A stretch of DNA of 64,000 nucleotides from Theobroma cacao. Taxonomy: Eukaryota; Streptophyta; Magnoliopsida; Malvales; Malvaceae. Both the position numbers and the translations under genes were made by a program. The stretch is from positions 25,363,549-25,427,548 of the forward strand of contig NC_030855.1 of the NCBI RefSeq assembly GCF_000208745.1. The letters are read 5' to 3'. The first letter of the stretch is position 1, and the number at the start of each line of letters is the position of its first letter. The notes under the pieces are model-generated. The model saw only the letters and a list, made by a program, of their open reading frames with translations, had not been told where the DNA came from and did no database searches. Below are positions 47,926 through 61,400 of the stretch, piece by piece.

Positions 47926-48664
47926 AGCAAGCTAGCTAGGCCTTATTCCTAAAATCTTTACCGTACACCCCGACAACCAAGAGTGGCAAGCAAGTCAGAT
48001 CAAGAACAACCTTATTCTTTCTAGTACTACTACTACATGGATTATTACAAGCACAACATGTTGGAAAATAAATGTCTCTTTCTTTCAATACCAATTGTGC
48101 TTTAAGTACTCTGTCACCTCTTTGCCCAAGTTTGCTCCATCTAAACAAATACACACAATTAATATTGCTTTTAATAAGTACTTATTAATTAGCAGAGAAT
48201 AGAGGTGAGCATTAATCACTGAAAAACGAAATAATGGATTGAAATCCATTAATTTGATTTAATTTTTTGATTTTGTATTAAATCATTAAAAAATAATTTA
48301 TTCGATTATTTCGATCAATTTTTAATAATTAAAATTTGAGACCATACCAATCAAAATTTCACCTATTAATAATATATTTTTATATAAATATTATTAATAT
48401 TATATATATACACACACACGATTAAATAAGTTTTTAAAAGATATTATATATAAATATTATTAATATTACTAAAAGTTAGAATCAACTGAGATAAATCGTT
48501 TTTAATTATTTTTTATTTTATAACATAATTTAGTAAATTTTAATTACTAGTAATTCAATTAATTTAAATATTAAAATTTTAAAAATGAATCAATCAAATG
48601 TTTGTCTCTAATCGAGAGGTTACGGGCAAGAGAGCGGGCGCACAACAAGCCTTAAGATTCTTTT
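47926..48664. other. Spacer with candidate MITE
   Basis: 3' UTR of glycine-rich gene 2, then an AT-rich segment with a candidate miniature element (48194-48616), containing TA/CA dinucleotides near 48403-48419. Confidence 0.5.
48194..48616. mobile_element. Candidate MITE (hAT-like ends)
   Basis: A non-coding, AT-rich segment of about 420 bp. It begins TAGAGGTGAGCATT and ends AATGTTTGTCTCTA. The ends are inverted-complementary at 10 of 14 positions, and all four differences are transitions, as expected for decay of methylated DNA. No clear 8-bp target duplication was seen. Confidence 0.35.
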
Positions 48665-48846
48665 TGGGCTAGTCTAAGCCCAAAATCTGTTTGAGGTAAG
48701 GCCCAAACGGAGCCCACAAACAGAAAACTCTCCTTCGAGGCAAAATGTTGTCTCTTTCGCCGTACAAAGAAAAACCCTTTCAAAGGCCGAATCCCTTCCT
48801 TCCCTTCTCCGCCTAAAAACTCATACCCTGCTATCTTAAACCCTAA
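48665..48846 (+). promoter_or_regulatory. Site II cluster and telo-box promoter of UTP6
   Basis: Four TGGGCY/RGCCCA site II elements lie within 52 bases (48665-48670, 48677-48682, 48700-48705, 48711-48716), followed by a telo-box AAACCCTAA at 48838-48846, 46 bases before the ATG. This pairing is typical of plant ribosomal-protein and ribosome-biogenesis promoters, where TCP factors bind site II. It fits the gene's role. Confidence 0.75.
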
Positions 48847-48891
48847 ACACCGAGTCAGACCGATTCAGCTCGACTCAACACTAAGCCAACA

Positions 48892-51598
48892 ATGGCGGAC
48901 GTAGTTCAGTACCGTCTCGAGCGCATGGTAGACGAGCTCGACGACCTTGAACGGCGCGGTCTCTTCACTCGCCGTGAGATCGCCGAGATAGTGAAGCAAC
49001 GGCGCAAGTTCGAATACCGGCTCAAGCGACCTTCTCCCCTGAAGCAAGATTACATTGCCTACATTGACTACGAGACTCAGCTCGACTCGCTCCGCCGACT
49101 CCGCAAGAAAGCCGCCACTCGCGAACTCGTACGACAAGGCAAGAAGAAGACTAAGACGAGAAAATCGGTTTCCGATTTTGCCCCCGTCTCGAGAATCATG
49201 GAGATTTATAGACTCGCTGTGATGAGATACAAAGGAGATGTTGAGCTTTGGTTTCGGTACCTTGAGTTTTGTAGGCAGAGAAAGAATGGAAGAATGAAAA
49301 AGGTACATTTTTTTTTATTTAATATCTTTCTGTTTGGATGCTGAGAAAGTGAAGGAAAATGCAAAGACCGAAAGAAGAACTCATTTGGGGGTTCATTTGT
49401 GTTCAAAAGGTGAATAATTGTTTAATTTTTTTTTAATATAAATTTTGTAGGTTTTGGCTCAAGTGATTAGGTTTCATCCTAAGGTTCCAGGAGTTTGGAT
49501 ATATGCGGCAGCTTGGGAATTTGATCATAATTTGAATGTGGCAGCTGCTCGTGCTTTGATGCAGAATGGTTTGAGAATGTGTCCTAATTCAGAAGACCTT
49601 TGGGTAGAATATCTTAGGATGGAACTTACTTACCTTAACAAGTTAAAAGCTCGAAAGGTTGCTCTGGGAGAGGATAAGGGAACTTTGGTTCGTGATCATA
49701 AGGATGCCGATGAAAAGCAATGGAAAGAGGAAAACAAAGATTTGTTTATGTCCCTTGATGACGAAGAAAAAGGAAATGATGATCATGGTTCAGACGAAGA
49801 GTCAGAGAAGAAATTGGATTTGTTTTTGGAGCATGCTTCGGGTATTCTTAAAACTATCTATAAGGGAGCAATTCAAGCGATTCCTTCTAGTTTTGGTCTT
49901 AGAAAACAGTTTCTTGAGATATTGGAAGCAATAGAGGTGGCAGATTCAGAAGAGCTTCATGAGGAGATACTGAGTGATATGAAGAGAGACTTTTCAGCTG
50001 ATCCGGAATATTGGGATTGGCTAGCAAGACTTGAAATGTCTGATGCCTCAAGTTCAGGGAAGAAGAATGAGGATGCCATGCTTTCTCAGTTGCAAAAGGC
50101 TGTTCGGGTATGAAAGTATTAACTAAATGACCGAGTAAATTTGTAGCAAGCTTATCTTTGGATTCATAGGTTGACCATATTATTTCTCTGCCATGTGCAG
50201 GTTTATGAAGAGGCAACAAAAACTGTGCCTTCAGCCGTGATGTTTAATTTGTATATCAAATTTTTTATGGATGTCATTGCTTCTGAAAGAGGAGAAATGG
50301 AAGCCTACTCGAGTTACGTTTCACATATCTTGAAGGTTTATGAGAAGGCTGAAACAAAGGGGTGTCTTACGGAAGAACTTGCTTGCCAATATATTTCATT
50401 TTACACACAAATTGGGAGATTGGAGGAAGCCAAGAAAGTAGCAGAGAAGCTTTGTAGTGGAAAACTTTCAGATTCAGTACGGTTATGGCTGTTAAGGATT
50501 TCTGTAGAAATTAGATGTGTTACAAAGAGTTCTCTTTCTCCTAGCAAGGCTGAAACATTATCCATCTTTGAACTTCTCAAAACTGTGTTGACAAAAATGT
50601 CAATATCAGAAGCTGAGAGCTTGTGGATGATGGTATGTTTGAGCATTAATCTATTCTTGCTTTTTTTTTCTCCTCAAATATCTAATTTATTATTTATTAA
50701 TCATTTCCCCTGCTGAGTGGACTTTGGATTCCCTCTTGCTGCAACTGCCACTATGTTTTGCCTAATTAATGTAGTAATGATCATATTAATTTACTTATTA
50801 GTTGTGCTTCATTGTCTGGATGTTCCTAAGTGAAAAATATAATAGGTGAACTGCATTATCACCATTTTATACTTTATTCTTCTCACCTATTCTATCAGAA
50901 AAATAAGGCAATGAAGTTTTGAGTATGAAAGTCCTGGTGTAACACTATCTCCTACTGCAGGCTCTGAAATTCTTTGCAAACCAGAAGAAGTATTTTGAGA
51001 AGCTAATTGAGCTTTCTCTCATTTCGGTAGCTAAATATGGTGGCAGAGACAATGGATTTTCTCTCTCTTCAGCTGTAGTGAATTTCATCCTTCATAAGGA
51101 TGGACTTCAACATGCAAGAGAGGTGTATAAGCGGTATGTTATCATGTCATGTGTTATTGCTTCTGGTAGAGTGGCAGGACAAGAACTCAATTATCTGGAA
51201 GTTTCTAACTTTGTGTCTTCTTGCAATCGTAGATTCCTTGCTCTACCTCATCCAGGTCTTGCTCTATATAGAAATTGCATTGAATTGGAGTCAAACTTCG
51301 CATCTCTAGGTGATGAAGATTCTCTCGTAAATGGCCGAAAGTTGTATGAAGCTGCACTTGCAACTTATGACCAAGACGCCAGCTTATGGAAAGATTACTA
51401 TTCCCTGGAGACTAAGGTGAGCTTCAATGTGATTTCTTTTATTTGACCATTCTCTCAGATTTTGACCTGTATTCTATGCTCACTGCCTTTCAACTTCTTT
51501 TACAGTTGGGAACATCAGAAAGCGCTGCTGCTGTCTATTGGCGTGCTCGGAAGACACTTAAGGACTCTGCTGCAGTTTTTACTTCCCCAGATCGGTAA
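48892..51598 (+). CDS. UTP6: U3 small nucleolar RNA-associated protein 6 homologue
   Basis: Six exons: 48892-49302, 49451-50107, 50201-50632, 50961-51133, 51233-51416, 51506-51598; 649 residues. UTP6 is a component of the nucleolar SSU processome (UTP-B) needed for early 18S rRNA processing. The N-terminus 'ADVVQYRLERMVDELDDLE' and 'REIAEIVKQRRKFEYRLKRP' is the UTP6 signature. It is followed by half-a-TPR (HAT) repeats such as 'IYRLAVMRYKGDVELWFRYL', 'HPKVPGVWIYAAAWEFDHN', 'CPNSEDLWVEYLRMEL' and 'DQDASLWKDYYSLETK'. An acidic insert (DDEEKGNDDHGSDEESEKK) lies between repeats. All exon joins keep phase. The protein ends 'VFTSPDR', close to the usual family end. The promoter carries ribosome-biogenesis elements. 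Confidence 0.95.
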
Positions 51599-52137
51599 TA
51601 GTTTCTGTATATGTTACACGGTTGCAGTTTTGATGTAGTTTCCAATATCTTTATTTATTTCAAATTTCAATGGTTTGAAGAGAAAACAGACAGAAGGCAG
51701 TAATCTAAGCTCCAAATGGAAATTTTTGAGTAAATTTTGAATCATATTAAGTGCATTATAAACATGACTCATTCCTTTAACTCTCCGTAGCCTAATCCCT
51801 TTTTAAAGTTTGACCTATTAAGCTGAACATTTATTTGATTTGCTCATGGAACTGAAGAAAGCATCATCTGAAGTACAACGCATAGCATGAGCTGCATACT
51901 AGTTTATCACATGAAAGTCCACTTCACAAATCTATGCATGCGTGCAATATGAATGATAGTATATTACTATAATTTTCGAAGTTCGAATATAAAGTAATAA
52001 ACACAAGATTATACAGACAATTTTTTTGCAGAAACAAGATTCTGATGTATATATTGTTGCTTTAATTTACAAAAAGAACCAAAGCTCCAACATAAGATCC
52101 TCAGAAAACCGGATGTCTCCAATGTTGCAACAACTTA
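51599..52137. other. Convergent 3' spacer
   Basis: Lies between the UTP6 stop and the stop of the oppositely oriented unknown gene; presumably both 3' UTRs. No gene was seen. Confidence 0.6.
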
Positions 52138-53566
52138 TTAGACTCTTGGCCACTGTGGACTAACTACCTGCACTTGCCAAAACCAGCAATAATTAGCAAC
52201 AACAGGGTCCATAGCCATTGACAAACTTTCTCAGCATTCTGCTACATATATTGATCAACCATGAGAAGATAGGAAATTTAGACCCTAAAGTTTTCGAGCC
52301 CCTCGGAAGCTCGAAGCCATTGGTCAAACCATCTTGAGAATGAACAAATCAGAAAAGCCAAGGACAGTTGCACTCACCTCAAGTGTGCTAAAAACTAATC
52401 GCATTCGGCTAGCAACAACTGATGGCTCCTCAGCTCGCTCAACCACAGCCATTTGCTCTAGCTGGAGAGTCTTTACTGGAAGCCTTTGGCAAAACAAGAA
52501 TTTAGCAAAAGCTGTAAGAACCCATCAATCTGCTTTACTGTTTAAATGATCAAAATCTAACATTAGACAAAAAAAAATAAAAAATTGGAGGTTTTATCGA
52601 CAAGCATATTCTAAAAGCATCTCACCATGCCATTCCTCTTATATAATATGCATTTGCTATGAGAGCACAGAAGCCTTTCCACTGATACAGGACATCATCT
52701 GACACTGCAGGTGTAGAGGACCATCTGACGATGGTCGGCTGTGGTGTACACAAAATGGTGATGAATATTATGCTTAGCCATAAAATACACTCATCCACCT
52801 GCATTATCAATCAGAAAGTTTCCATTCAATATCTCTTTGACAGATTTAAAAGCTAAAATTTGTAGGATCAGTCACCTCCTCTGCACAAATCTTGGATTTC
52901 AAGCTGGTGCTTCCGCCATAGTTCTGCATTGCTTCGATTTCGATGCCAGATTCTTTCATGGCAACAAGTTCTTTCCGCAATCCTTCATCTGTGCAGCCCA
53001 ATGCATAGGCATTCACCCCAGCACTAATGAACTCCTGACACAACAACATCAATTCGAACAGTATTACATGAGGAAGGCTGCATATTTTAGCAACCCTTTA
53101 CCATAAAAACGAAAGAGCAGACCAAGCAAATCGCTTAATATACTTTTAGGTTGTCACCTCCCCCACGGTCAATGACATTCCTGTATCGCCTAAACAGGCT
53201 GATGGCTATATTCCTTGATGAACGATACTCATCATCCGATGAAACAGAACCACTTGATTGACACTACAGTTTGAGAAATCATCATACAGACATGTAAAAA
53301 CACTCGATTTTACTTCCATAAATCAAACTGAAAAGTTAAGGTTCGACAATGCTGACCAGCCATCTCTTTGGAGCAAGTCGATGTGATACAAGATGATGGG
53401 TAGTAAGCTTCCTGGAATCTTTCCAGGATGGCAAATTGCAGTGAATCCCTGCAGGTAGCTTACGGAAAATCGCAGCAGAAGGCAGTTTACAGAAAAGGGT
53501 AATATTGCCCAGAAACGCCGCCTGGCTTTTGCCGATGGCTCCCGGAGGATTCACCGTTAACATCAT
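52138..53566 (-). CDS. Conserved plant protein of unknown function, possibly plastid-targeted (265 aa)
   Basis: Six coding exons on the - strand: 53566-53357, 53263-53144, 53034-52876, 52798-52626, 52483-52378, 52167-52138. All junctions are GT-AG and phases agree. The first 70 residues (MMLTVNPPGAIGKSQAAFLG... then KLPSAAIFRKLPAG) are basic and low in acids, like a plastid transit peptide. The core has 'AISLFRRYRNVIDRGGGDNL', 'EFISAGVNAYALGCTDEGLR' and 'GIEIEAMQNYGGSTSLKSKI'. A short hydrophobic stretch follows (ILWLSIIFITILCT, about 168-181), then 'RWSSTPAVSDDVLYQWKGFC' and 'ERAEEPSVVASRMRLVFSTL'. From memory this resembles a conserved single-domain protein of green plants, but I cannot name a function. 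A 5' UTR exon near 53825-53840 with a GTAATTC donor is likely. Confidence 0.8.
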
Positions 53567-54451
53567 GGAACCATCCTACTACAGCCTTCGAACAGGGAGG
53601 GGAAACAGAAAAGCTAATAAGATATTGCAAAGCAAGCAGATAAAACTTAATATTCATATCAGTTTCATAACTTTGGGAAAGACCCATCATATAAATTAGT
53701 GATTAAATTAGAAACCTGTCGATTTTGCTATTCATGAACATCAAACCGCGAGGATACAAGTGATCAGGAACAAAAGAAGAAAAGACACAGACAAAAAAAG
53801 AAGAAGCTTAAATTGAATTACCTTTCAGTGTTTTTAGGTGGAAGCCGTCTTGGAGAGAAGGGATGATATAATAAGATTCGAACCCCAAAAAATAAGAATC
53901 TTTGTTAAAGACTAAATGCTTAAAGCCACGAGTTTTATGAATGGTTCCCAGAGACTCAGTTGTTTGATCGAAGTTAAAAACCAAAATTTTATTTTATTTT
54001 TTGTTTGAATAATTTGGGGTCCTCAAAAACCATGATTTTATTGCTTAGAGAAGCACGTCGGGACCGCCCAGAAGTTCATTTGCCACAAGCAACACGGTAC
54101 AGCGACGTTCCCCCCTAGGCTGTGTCGTGTTTTCTATGATCTTTTCTTCATTTTTTTTAACCCAAAAAAATCTAATAATTTTCTATTTATTATCATTGTT
54201 TGAGTAAATTGGAAGTCAAGGATGGGAATTGAACACAACACAATTTAATTGATTTGATTTGTTTTCCAGTTTATATAGAGTATGTAAGTGGGGAGAGGAG
54301 AGAAACAGAGTAAAGCAACAAGATGAGATTTTGCTTATAGAAGCAAAAAGGATATTAGTATTGATTGCAGCAGCTGTAAAGTTTATGGAAAGGAACTCAG
54401 AAACGGGAAACAATCAGAAAATCCTGGAGCTGGGAAGGGGTGGATTGTGGT
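53567..54451. other. Spacer between unknown gene promoter and T-protein 3' end
   Basis: Includes the likely 5' UTR intron and promoter of the unknown gene (to about 53900), then AT-rich DNA and the 3' UTR of the T-protein gene. No further gene was seen. Confidence 0.6.
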
Positions 54452-56255
54452 CTAGGATGGCTTGTAATATTTTGTAGGTACAAATGGCATTTTTGTGACA
54501 ACCCCATCATAGGCCTTTCCTCTTACCAAAATCTTAGCTTTGGTGCCTGCCTTGTGTAACCCAGATTTCACGTATCCCATTGCTATGTTCTTCTTGAGGC
54601 AGGGGCTAAATCCTCCGCTGGTGATTTCGCCAATGTTACTTCCTTTCTCATCCTGAATCTCACTGTGAGATCTTGGAGGTGGGCCGGTGGAGATGAAGCC
54701 GACACGCCTGATTGATGGACCCTCTGCCAGTTGTTTGAGGATTACCTCAGCACCTAAGAATCCACCTTCTGCTCTCCTCCTTTTCCCTATAGCCCATGTC
54801 AGTCCAGCCTCCACAGGTGTTACATGTTGTTCCATGTCATTACCATATAGACACAGCCCAGCTTCGAGTCGGAGACTGTCTCGAGCCCCAAGTCCTGTCA
54901 ACCTAACCTTCCCTTCAGATTTCTCCAAGATTGCTTTAGCAAGATCCTCGGCATTTTCTGAAGGAACTGAGATTTCAAATCCATCCTCACCAGTGTACCT
55001 GAAAAATAAGAGTAAAGAGACAACTCGTCAGTTATCTTCTCCATAGCATTCCCAAAAAGGGATAGCATCACCATTCTAACCAAATTACTACTCTTTGCAT
55101 AACAAGAGCAACAAAATGGAAGATTACCCTGTCCGAGTGAGAAAGCATGTTGCACCGTTGATATCCAATATTCGGAATTCCCCAAAATATAACTTACTCA
55201 AATCATCCTTTGTCAGATGTTGGAGAACTGGGGCAGCAAGAGGACCCTGCAAGAAAGAAGATAAACTAAAAGAATTCTCACAGATGTTTTGAACTTTTGA
55301 AGCAGACATTCCAATATCTTCAAATTCAATCAAATTACATCTTCTAAAAGCTGTATTTACCATCATTGGTAACTGGACACTATTTTCTACATATAGTAAG
55401 AAGGAGAAACTACAAACAGACTTAATAAGAGCTGAATGCAAAACATAGTTCGAATGCCACAGGAAAGTCATTTACCCAATAACCTGTGAACTGTGCAAGC
55501 AGACCAAACTATTCAAGAATAAAAGGAAAACATCAGATTAGGGAGAAACATTTGCACAGACTAAAACTCAAGGAAAGTAGGAATTATATGCATGGTCAAC
55601 TCAACAATCACCATCAAATTGCAAGGGAAGCAACAAAATGAATCCATAAAGAGAATCAGACATGGAGACATAAAATTGAAGAAGTCTAGTGACTAACCTG
55701 GAGAGCTAGAAGAGATCTCTCATCATGGATGTGCCATGAGACATCCCCACCTTTGGCCTTGAATGCCTTCATATGCTCTTCAATGTGAGCCAGATCCTTA
55801 TCCCTGCAGCCTGCATTCACAACCAGGTATATGTGATCATCCTTCACCTTGGTGATCACGGAATCATCAATTGCCCCTCCCTTCTCATTTGTAAAGACAG
55901 TCAGAGTTCCTGTTCCATGGGCAAGCCCAGCAACATCGGCAATGACGAGCTTTTCGAGGAATGGAACACAGTCCTTTCCCTTAAGGCTCAGCCCACACAT
56001 ATGGGATACATCAAAGAGTCCACCATTCTGCCTGCAATTAATAGTAGAGTCCATGATTGAGTCCTTGTACTGAATGGGCATGCTCCATCCAGCGAAGGGG
56101 ACCATCTTCCCACCATGAGCAACATGGAAATCATAAAGAACAGTCTTTTTCAGATCAGCCTCCGAAGCAAAGTATCGACGTGTTATAGCCTTCTTGTCAG
56201 CCTGAGCAAGACGGCGTGTAATTGATTGCCCAAGTTGCCAAAGACTTCCCCTCAT
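54452..56255 (-). CDS. GCVT: Aminomethyltransferase, glycine cleavage system T protein, mitochondrial
   Basis: Three coding exons on the - strand: 56255-55698, 55246-55128, 54998-54452; 407 residues. The T protein takes the aminomethyl group from lipoylated H protein and makes ammonia and methylene-tetrahydrofolate; in leaves it serves photorespiration. The presequence [20 protein letters not shown] is Arg-rich and acid-poor, as for mitochondria. The mature part starts near '[20 protein letters not shown]'. Landmarks are '[18 protein letters not shown]', '[12 protein letters not shown]', '[13 protein letters not shown]'-like sequence across the first junction, '[16 protein letters not shown]' across the second, '[20 protein letters not shown]' and '[20 protein letters not shown]'. 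The length equals that of plant T proteins. A 5' UTR intron (about 56273-57031) is inferred, with the leader exon near 57032-57110. Confidence 0.96.
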
Positions 56256-57109
56256 CTTCTTAAGTTGAAATACTGATGAAGAACAATCTTTCAGAAATAA
56301 GCAATAAGACTATTATTATTAAGAATAGCATTCACCTCTCACCTCAAAAAAAGAAATATGTGATAATGGTTATCAATTGGGTAGTTCAAGATAGAAAAAG
56401 TATGTTCATGTGAAAGGAAAGGCGGGGAAGGCATTATTAACAGCGTTGTGCCTTCTATGGACTTCAATCCAAACAAGTTGGCCATTAAAAGCCTAAGATT
56501 AAAAACATGATTAATAAAAGACAAATAGAATTGGAAACATGCTATTCATGTAAAAGCCTAAAGTTCCTTCACCCTTTATCTCTAAGGGAAGAGTAGTGAT
56601 ATGGAGTACTTCAATGGAAAGGCTTACCGGCTTCAAAATCACAGATCCTAATGCAATCAATTGATTGAATTTCAATGTTACAATAGACCCCAACACCATA
56701 TATCCAACCAAAACATCAAATGTATTTCTTCACAGATTATAACCCAATATGATCTGAAAAACAGCATTGAGATATCCAACAGAGACATTCAACAAAAAAC
56801 AAGATCATCTCCAATGGAAAACCACACCATTATACCAAAGTTTTCGAGATGCAAATCATCGAAACAGATAAGGGTATTTGAGAAAACCAAGAAAAGAAAC
56901 CAATGCTTTCACGTTATCAAGATCTCAATCACATTCCCCCACAACACCACAAAGCAAAACAATCATATCAAGTTGTGAAAGACATAAACTGTTAATGCAA
57001 CGATAGGAACCAGGAGAGTGAAAAGGCTTACAAAGAACCCTTCTTAACGTTCTTCTTCTTCTTCTTCTTCAATTGAGAGCAATTCAGAGAGCACAAAAGA
57101 GCATCTCTC

Positions 57110-58418
57110 CGCTAACTCTGCGCTAAGAGATAATAAAAAAGGATACCCATTTTTAATATAAGTGTGAAAGATATTATATCTATAAAAAAAAAGAAATATT
57201 GGTAAATATTAAAAAAATGAAGAGATGGTTGGTAGTGAAGTAGTGGGTGGAGGAGGGGTTCCTGTGCCAAGTCGAGAGACACAAATAGCCAACAAAACCA
57301 CATCACCAAGGAGTGGTGCGTAAGGACTTTTGAGCTATTGTGTCTCTCACCACTTCCCAATCTTTGTCTCCTTCTCTTCATGTCTAACTCGCTTGTACTG
57401 CTTCTCCCATCTACACCACTTCATCTAACGGCTGTCCTGACGAGGAACCTAACATGTGTTGCTGATTTTGTCCGAGGTTAAAGTGGGGGACCCCCGAGAA
57501 TTTCGGTCAAGTGTTTGCCCCTCGAAGTGAGGAGCCAGTTACAGTGCCGACAAGGTCAAACGTGATTGGTCTGTGATTGAAACTGAGTTTGGAAACGAGT
57601 ACACGAGATTATAGGAACTGATAGGAGGGGACCCATTTAGTTGAGAGATCACTTTGGAGAATGTAATCTACTAACAGGGAAAGGAATGGAGGGTTGGTGA
57701 GATCTGGGGTGGATGCCATGGATTGAGGCAAATAGGACTATTGCGTAGTCGATGTTGGCTGCCTAAAACAATGTTATTAGGTTTTAACCCAAGCTGTTCC
57801 TGGTAGGTGTCTCTGGAGCCAGCCAAAAATTTAGTGGCAACAGAATTGATTATCTTAATCACTATGAAAATATTCATCAAAAAGTTTTTCAATATTAATA
57901 TAAAAGTGGATATAAAAAGTTTTCGAATCATGCAATTGTTTGTTACCTCATGGCTAATAGGGAGGGTTCCGCCAGGTTTGTTCATATTTTCTTGAACTAT
58001 AGCAGAAGCAAGGTTTGTAATTTGCAGCTGGCTAGCCATTTCTCTCCTCACCTTCAACTATTGTGAAGATTGGTTCACTGGTTGTTTCTGTTGCATGTTT
58101 CCTCGATTAGATTAAAAGAATCTGAATTAAAAGAAAAAGGGGATGCTCTATGGACAAGATGTTCAACCATGATAAACTTCTGTTTCTCAAGTCTTAAAAC
58201 TTATAATAAGTCCTTCACCTTAACATGGAACCATGTCTTACATTTGTGATCTGAAGTTTATGTGATGGGCTTCTAGTGGAAAACTTGGTGAAAATGCAAA
58301 CACAGGAGCCCTGGAAAAGTCGATGTTTGAGCATTGCTATTTATTCTACACCAAGAAAATGTATGCCATATCCAAGCTATACCAGGATGCTAAAATCAGA
58401 CAGTTGTGTATGGTTTCC
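57110..58418. other. Spacer, T-protein promoter and E2 3' UTR
   Basis: No supported gene. A 128-codon frame on the - strand (58057-57671) begins plausibly ('MASQLQITNLASAIVQENMN' within it) but turns AT-driven and matches nothing recognised. The left part is the T-protein promoter; the right 150 bases are probably the E2 3' UTR. Confidence 0.55.
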
Positions 58419-61400
58419 TCATATATCAAGCAGCAGTCTCCGTGGATCCTCCACAACATCTTTAATGCGACGCAGGAAGAACACCGCCTCTCTTCCGTCA
58501 ATCAGTCGGTGGTCATATGTCAGAGCAATGTACATCATAGGCCTTGGAACTATTTCTCCACCAACAGCCATTGGGCGGCTAACTAAGGAGTGCATGCCCA
58601 GGATAGCCGACTGATAAAGTCAGAAAGGAAAAGTGTTAGTAGAAAAGGACTCGGCAATAACACGAGGGATCTAGAATATAAAATTGTGAATGTAATACTA
58701 TGTACTCCATTATTAGAGCATTTATGCAGTAAAACATGGATTCACACAGATTATCAGCTTATTTCCCAGAAAACAATGTTGTAACTTGTTATACACCACC
58801 ATGAGTTCATCAGAATGAGTGCTAGATGTGTGTGTATTTGTTAATGAGACTGGGCCAGGGGGAGTGAATTGACTGTAAAGCATCACACCTGAGGGGGGTT
58901 AATAATTGGAGTACTTAAGAGGCTTCCATAAACACCACCATTAGATATTGTGAATGAGCCTCCAGCCATTTCATCAATTGATATAGACCCATCATTTGCC
59001 TTCTTAGCAAGGATGTTTATCTCCTTCTCAATTTCGGCAAAGTTCATTCTATCAGCATTTCGGATTACTGGAACTACAAGGCCCTGGAAAAGCAAGATGG
59101 AAGCAACCCAATTTCAGATATAGACAGAGAACCAGAAAGCAAGACAACTTAAATCACAGTTAAGAGCTTTTGCACTTATATAACAAAGAGGTGGTAGAGT
59201 ACAGGTACATACAGACATATGTACCACAAAAAGAAATCCCAACTAAATTATTAGATCACTTTTATCTTCGATTGATTGAAATTGTGACAGACCTTTGGAG
59301 TACCAACAGCAATACTGATGTCAATATAATCTCTATAAATTATGTCATCTCCATCAATTACAGCATTGATAATTGGTTGATTCTGAAGCGCACTAACAGC
59401 AGCCTGAAAGGAGATGAGGCATTTTAAATGAAGATTGAATACTGCACACAGATACAAACACACATATGCATGTTTTAGTGAATGATACCTTTACGAATCC
59501 TGACATAAGACCTAACTTTACTCCATGCTGCTCAACAAAAGCATCCTTATAGTCAGAACGGAGCTTCATCAAATTGGTCCTGGAAAAATCATTACATCAA
59601 AGTTCGAGGGGAATGAGCAAATATGTCATTATCAACTTAAAATAACATGAGAAAGTTATAAATGGTGAGTAGCACAAGAAAAGATGTGTATCCATTTCAA
59701 AACATCATCAAAAGATTAACCAAAGTTCCAAGCAGCATAAATTCTACATCTTCTAGAATTATAAGGACCGAAAGAACAAAAAAACTTAGGAAGGAGAAGA
59801 GCAGCAATTCACATTTCACAAAATTACTATAAGAAGGGGTGGCAGTTACATATCAACTTCGTTGAATGTAGTCAACATCGCGAAAGTGTTTTGAGAGTCC
59901 TTCAAACGTGTTGCAACACGCTTTCTAAGTCTTGTCATAGGAACCTGAAATCAGAGATTTTGCAAGATGTTAAAGTAGCAGCACTTTTTCCCTTTCATCA
60001 CTAAAGACAGTAAAAAGAAATGGTTAGCAACCATTCTATGCTTATCCTAAAAAAGATTACGAGTTGAAAATAAGAACCCAATGATACTTACTCTTCTCTC
60101 CCTTTCTTTAGGAGGAAGTTGAGGTTCCTTAGCAGAAGGTTTGGAGGGAGGCAGAGAAGGTGCTTTAGGCTTTTCTTTGATGGGTGGAGTTTCTGATTTA
60201 GGCGGAGGAGTTTCTGCTTTAGGCTTCTCCATGTCCACTTTCTTTGTTCTTGCAGTAGAGAGCTCAGAGACTGCCTTGCTAGGCTTTTCTTCTGATGGAG
60301 CAACATGAGTTACACCACCAGATTTTGAAATGACAGCTATCTTGGTACCTGGCTCCACAGTATCACCTACTTTGGCCACCAACTGAAAACAGACAAGCAT
60401 TACAATTTAATAATATATTAACTTTATCCAAGAAGAGGCAAACTTGTGATCTATCTGATAATTTACCTGTTCAATTACACCAGCTTCAGGACTATTTACT
60501 TCAATTGTCACCTATTTGTATCGGAAAAGAAAAATAAGCCTTAATTATTTATCCAAAAGAATATAGAAGAAAAAAATTATTGGCAGTTGATGCAAACTGA
60601 GCACTGGTCAAAACTAAATATATGAATGCTTAGACAGAATGTCACCTTGCTGAAAGTACCTTATCAGTTTCTATTTGTGCGATTGGCTCATCTAGTTCTA
60701 CATGGTCACCAGGTTCTGCCCCCAAATCACAAAATATATGAATTAGAGTTTTAATAAGCATCTATCCAAGAATCCTAAATCATTATTCCAAACAAAATAT
60801 AATTTCAGGAGGAAAAAAGGGCCAAGTAAGCTCAACAATAACCAGTTGAACAACATACGCTTCAAAAAATTTGCTAGAGTGCCATCAGTGACGGATTCCC
60901 CCATGAAAGGAACAACAGCATCAACAAGTTCACCTTCATAGCCAAGAAAGAGCATTTGTGTTTAGGATCAGAACTTATCAATTTTTTTTTTAAAAAAAAT
61001 TAAAAACATGGTAGAATTATGAACATGTCTTACCAGTATCAGCAGAAAACAACCTAGCATGGACCGATACTGGAGGATATTTTCGAACAAGTGAAATAAC
61101 TTCCCTGTGTATTACAGACATATTTGGGGGGAAAATAAGGTGAAACTTGAAATAAGAAGACAAAAGTTAGATATGGCAGAGCATATCATTGTTTATTTTA
61201 TTAATTTATTATCATAGTAATATCGTTTCCCACTTAGTTTTATATCTATTGGAGCAGTGAATCTTCAATTGAAACTACCATAAAAAATAGCAGAGATTGT
61301 TTCAAGATACAAAGACAAATAAGAAATAGAGGCAGAAGACATGACAAACCTTAGGGGCTTCGAGCCAATTGGAAACCCTGTAACCACTTGAACCCAGAAA

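Noticed and set aside
57671..58057. 128-codon frame on the - strand with a plausible start
   Set aside because: No recognisable domain; the middle is AT-driven Ile/Phe/Lys sequence.
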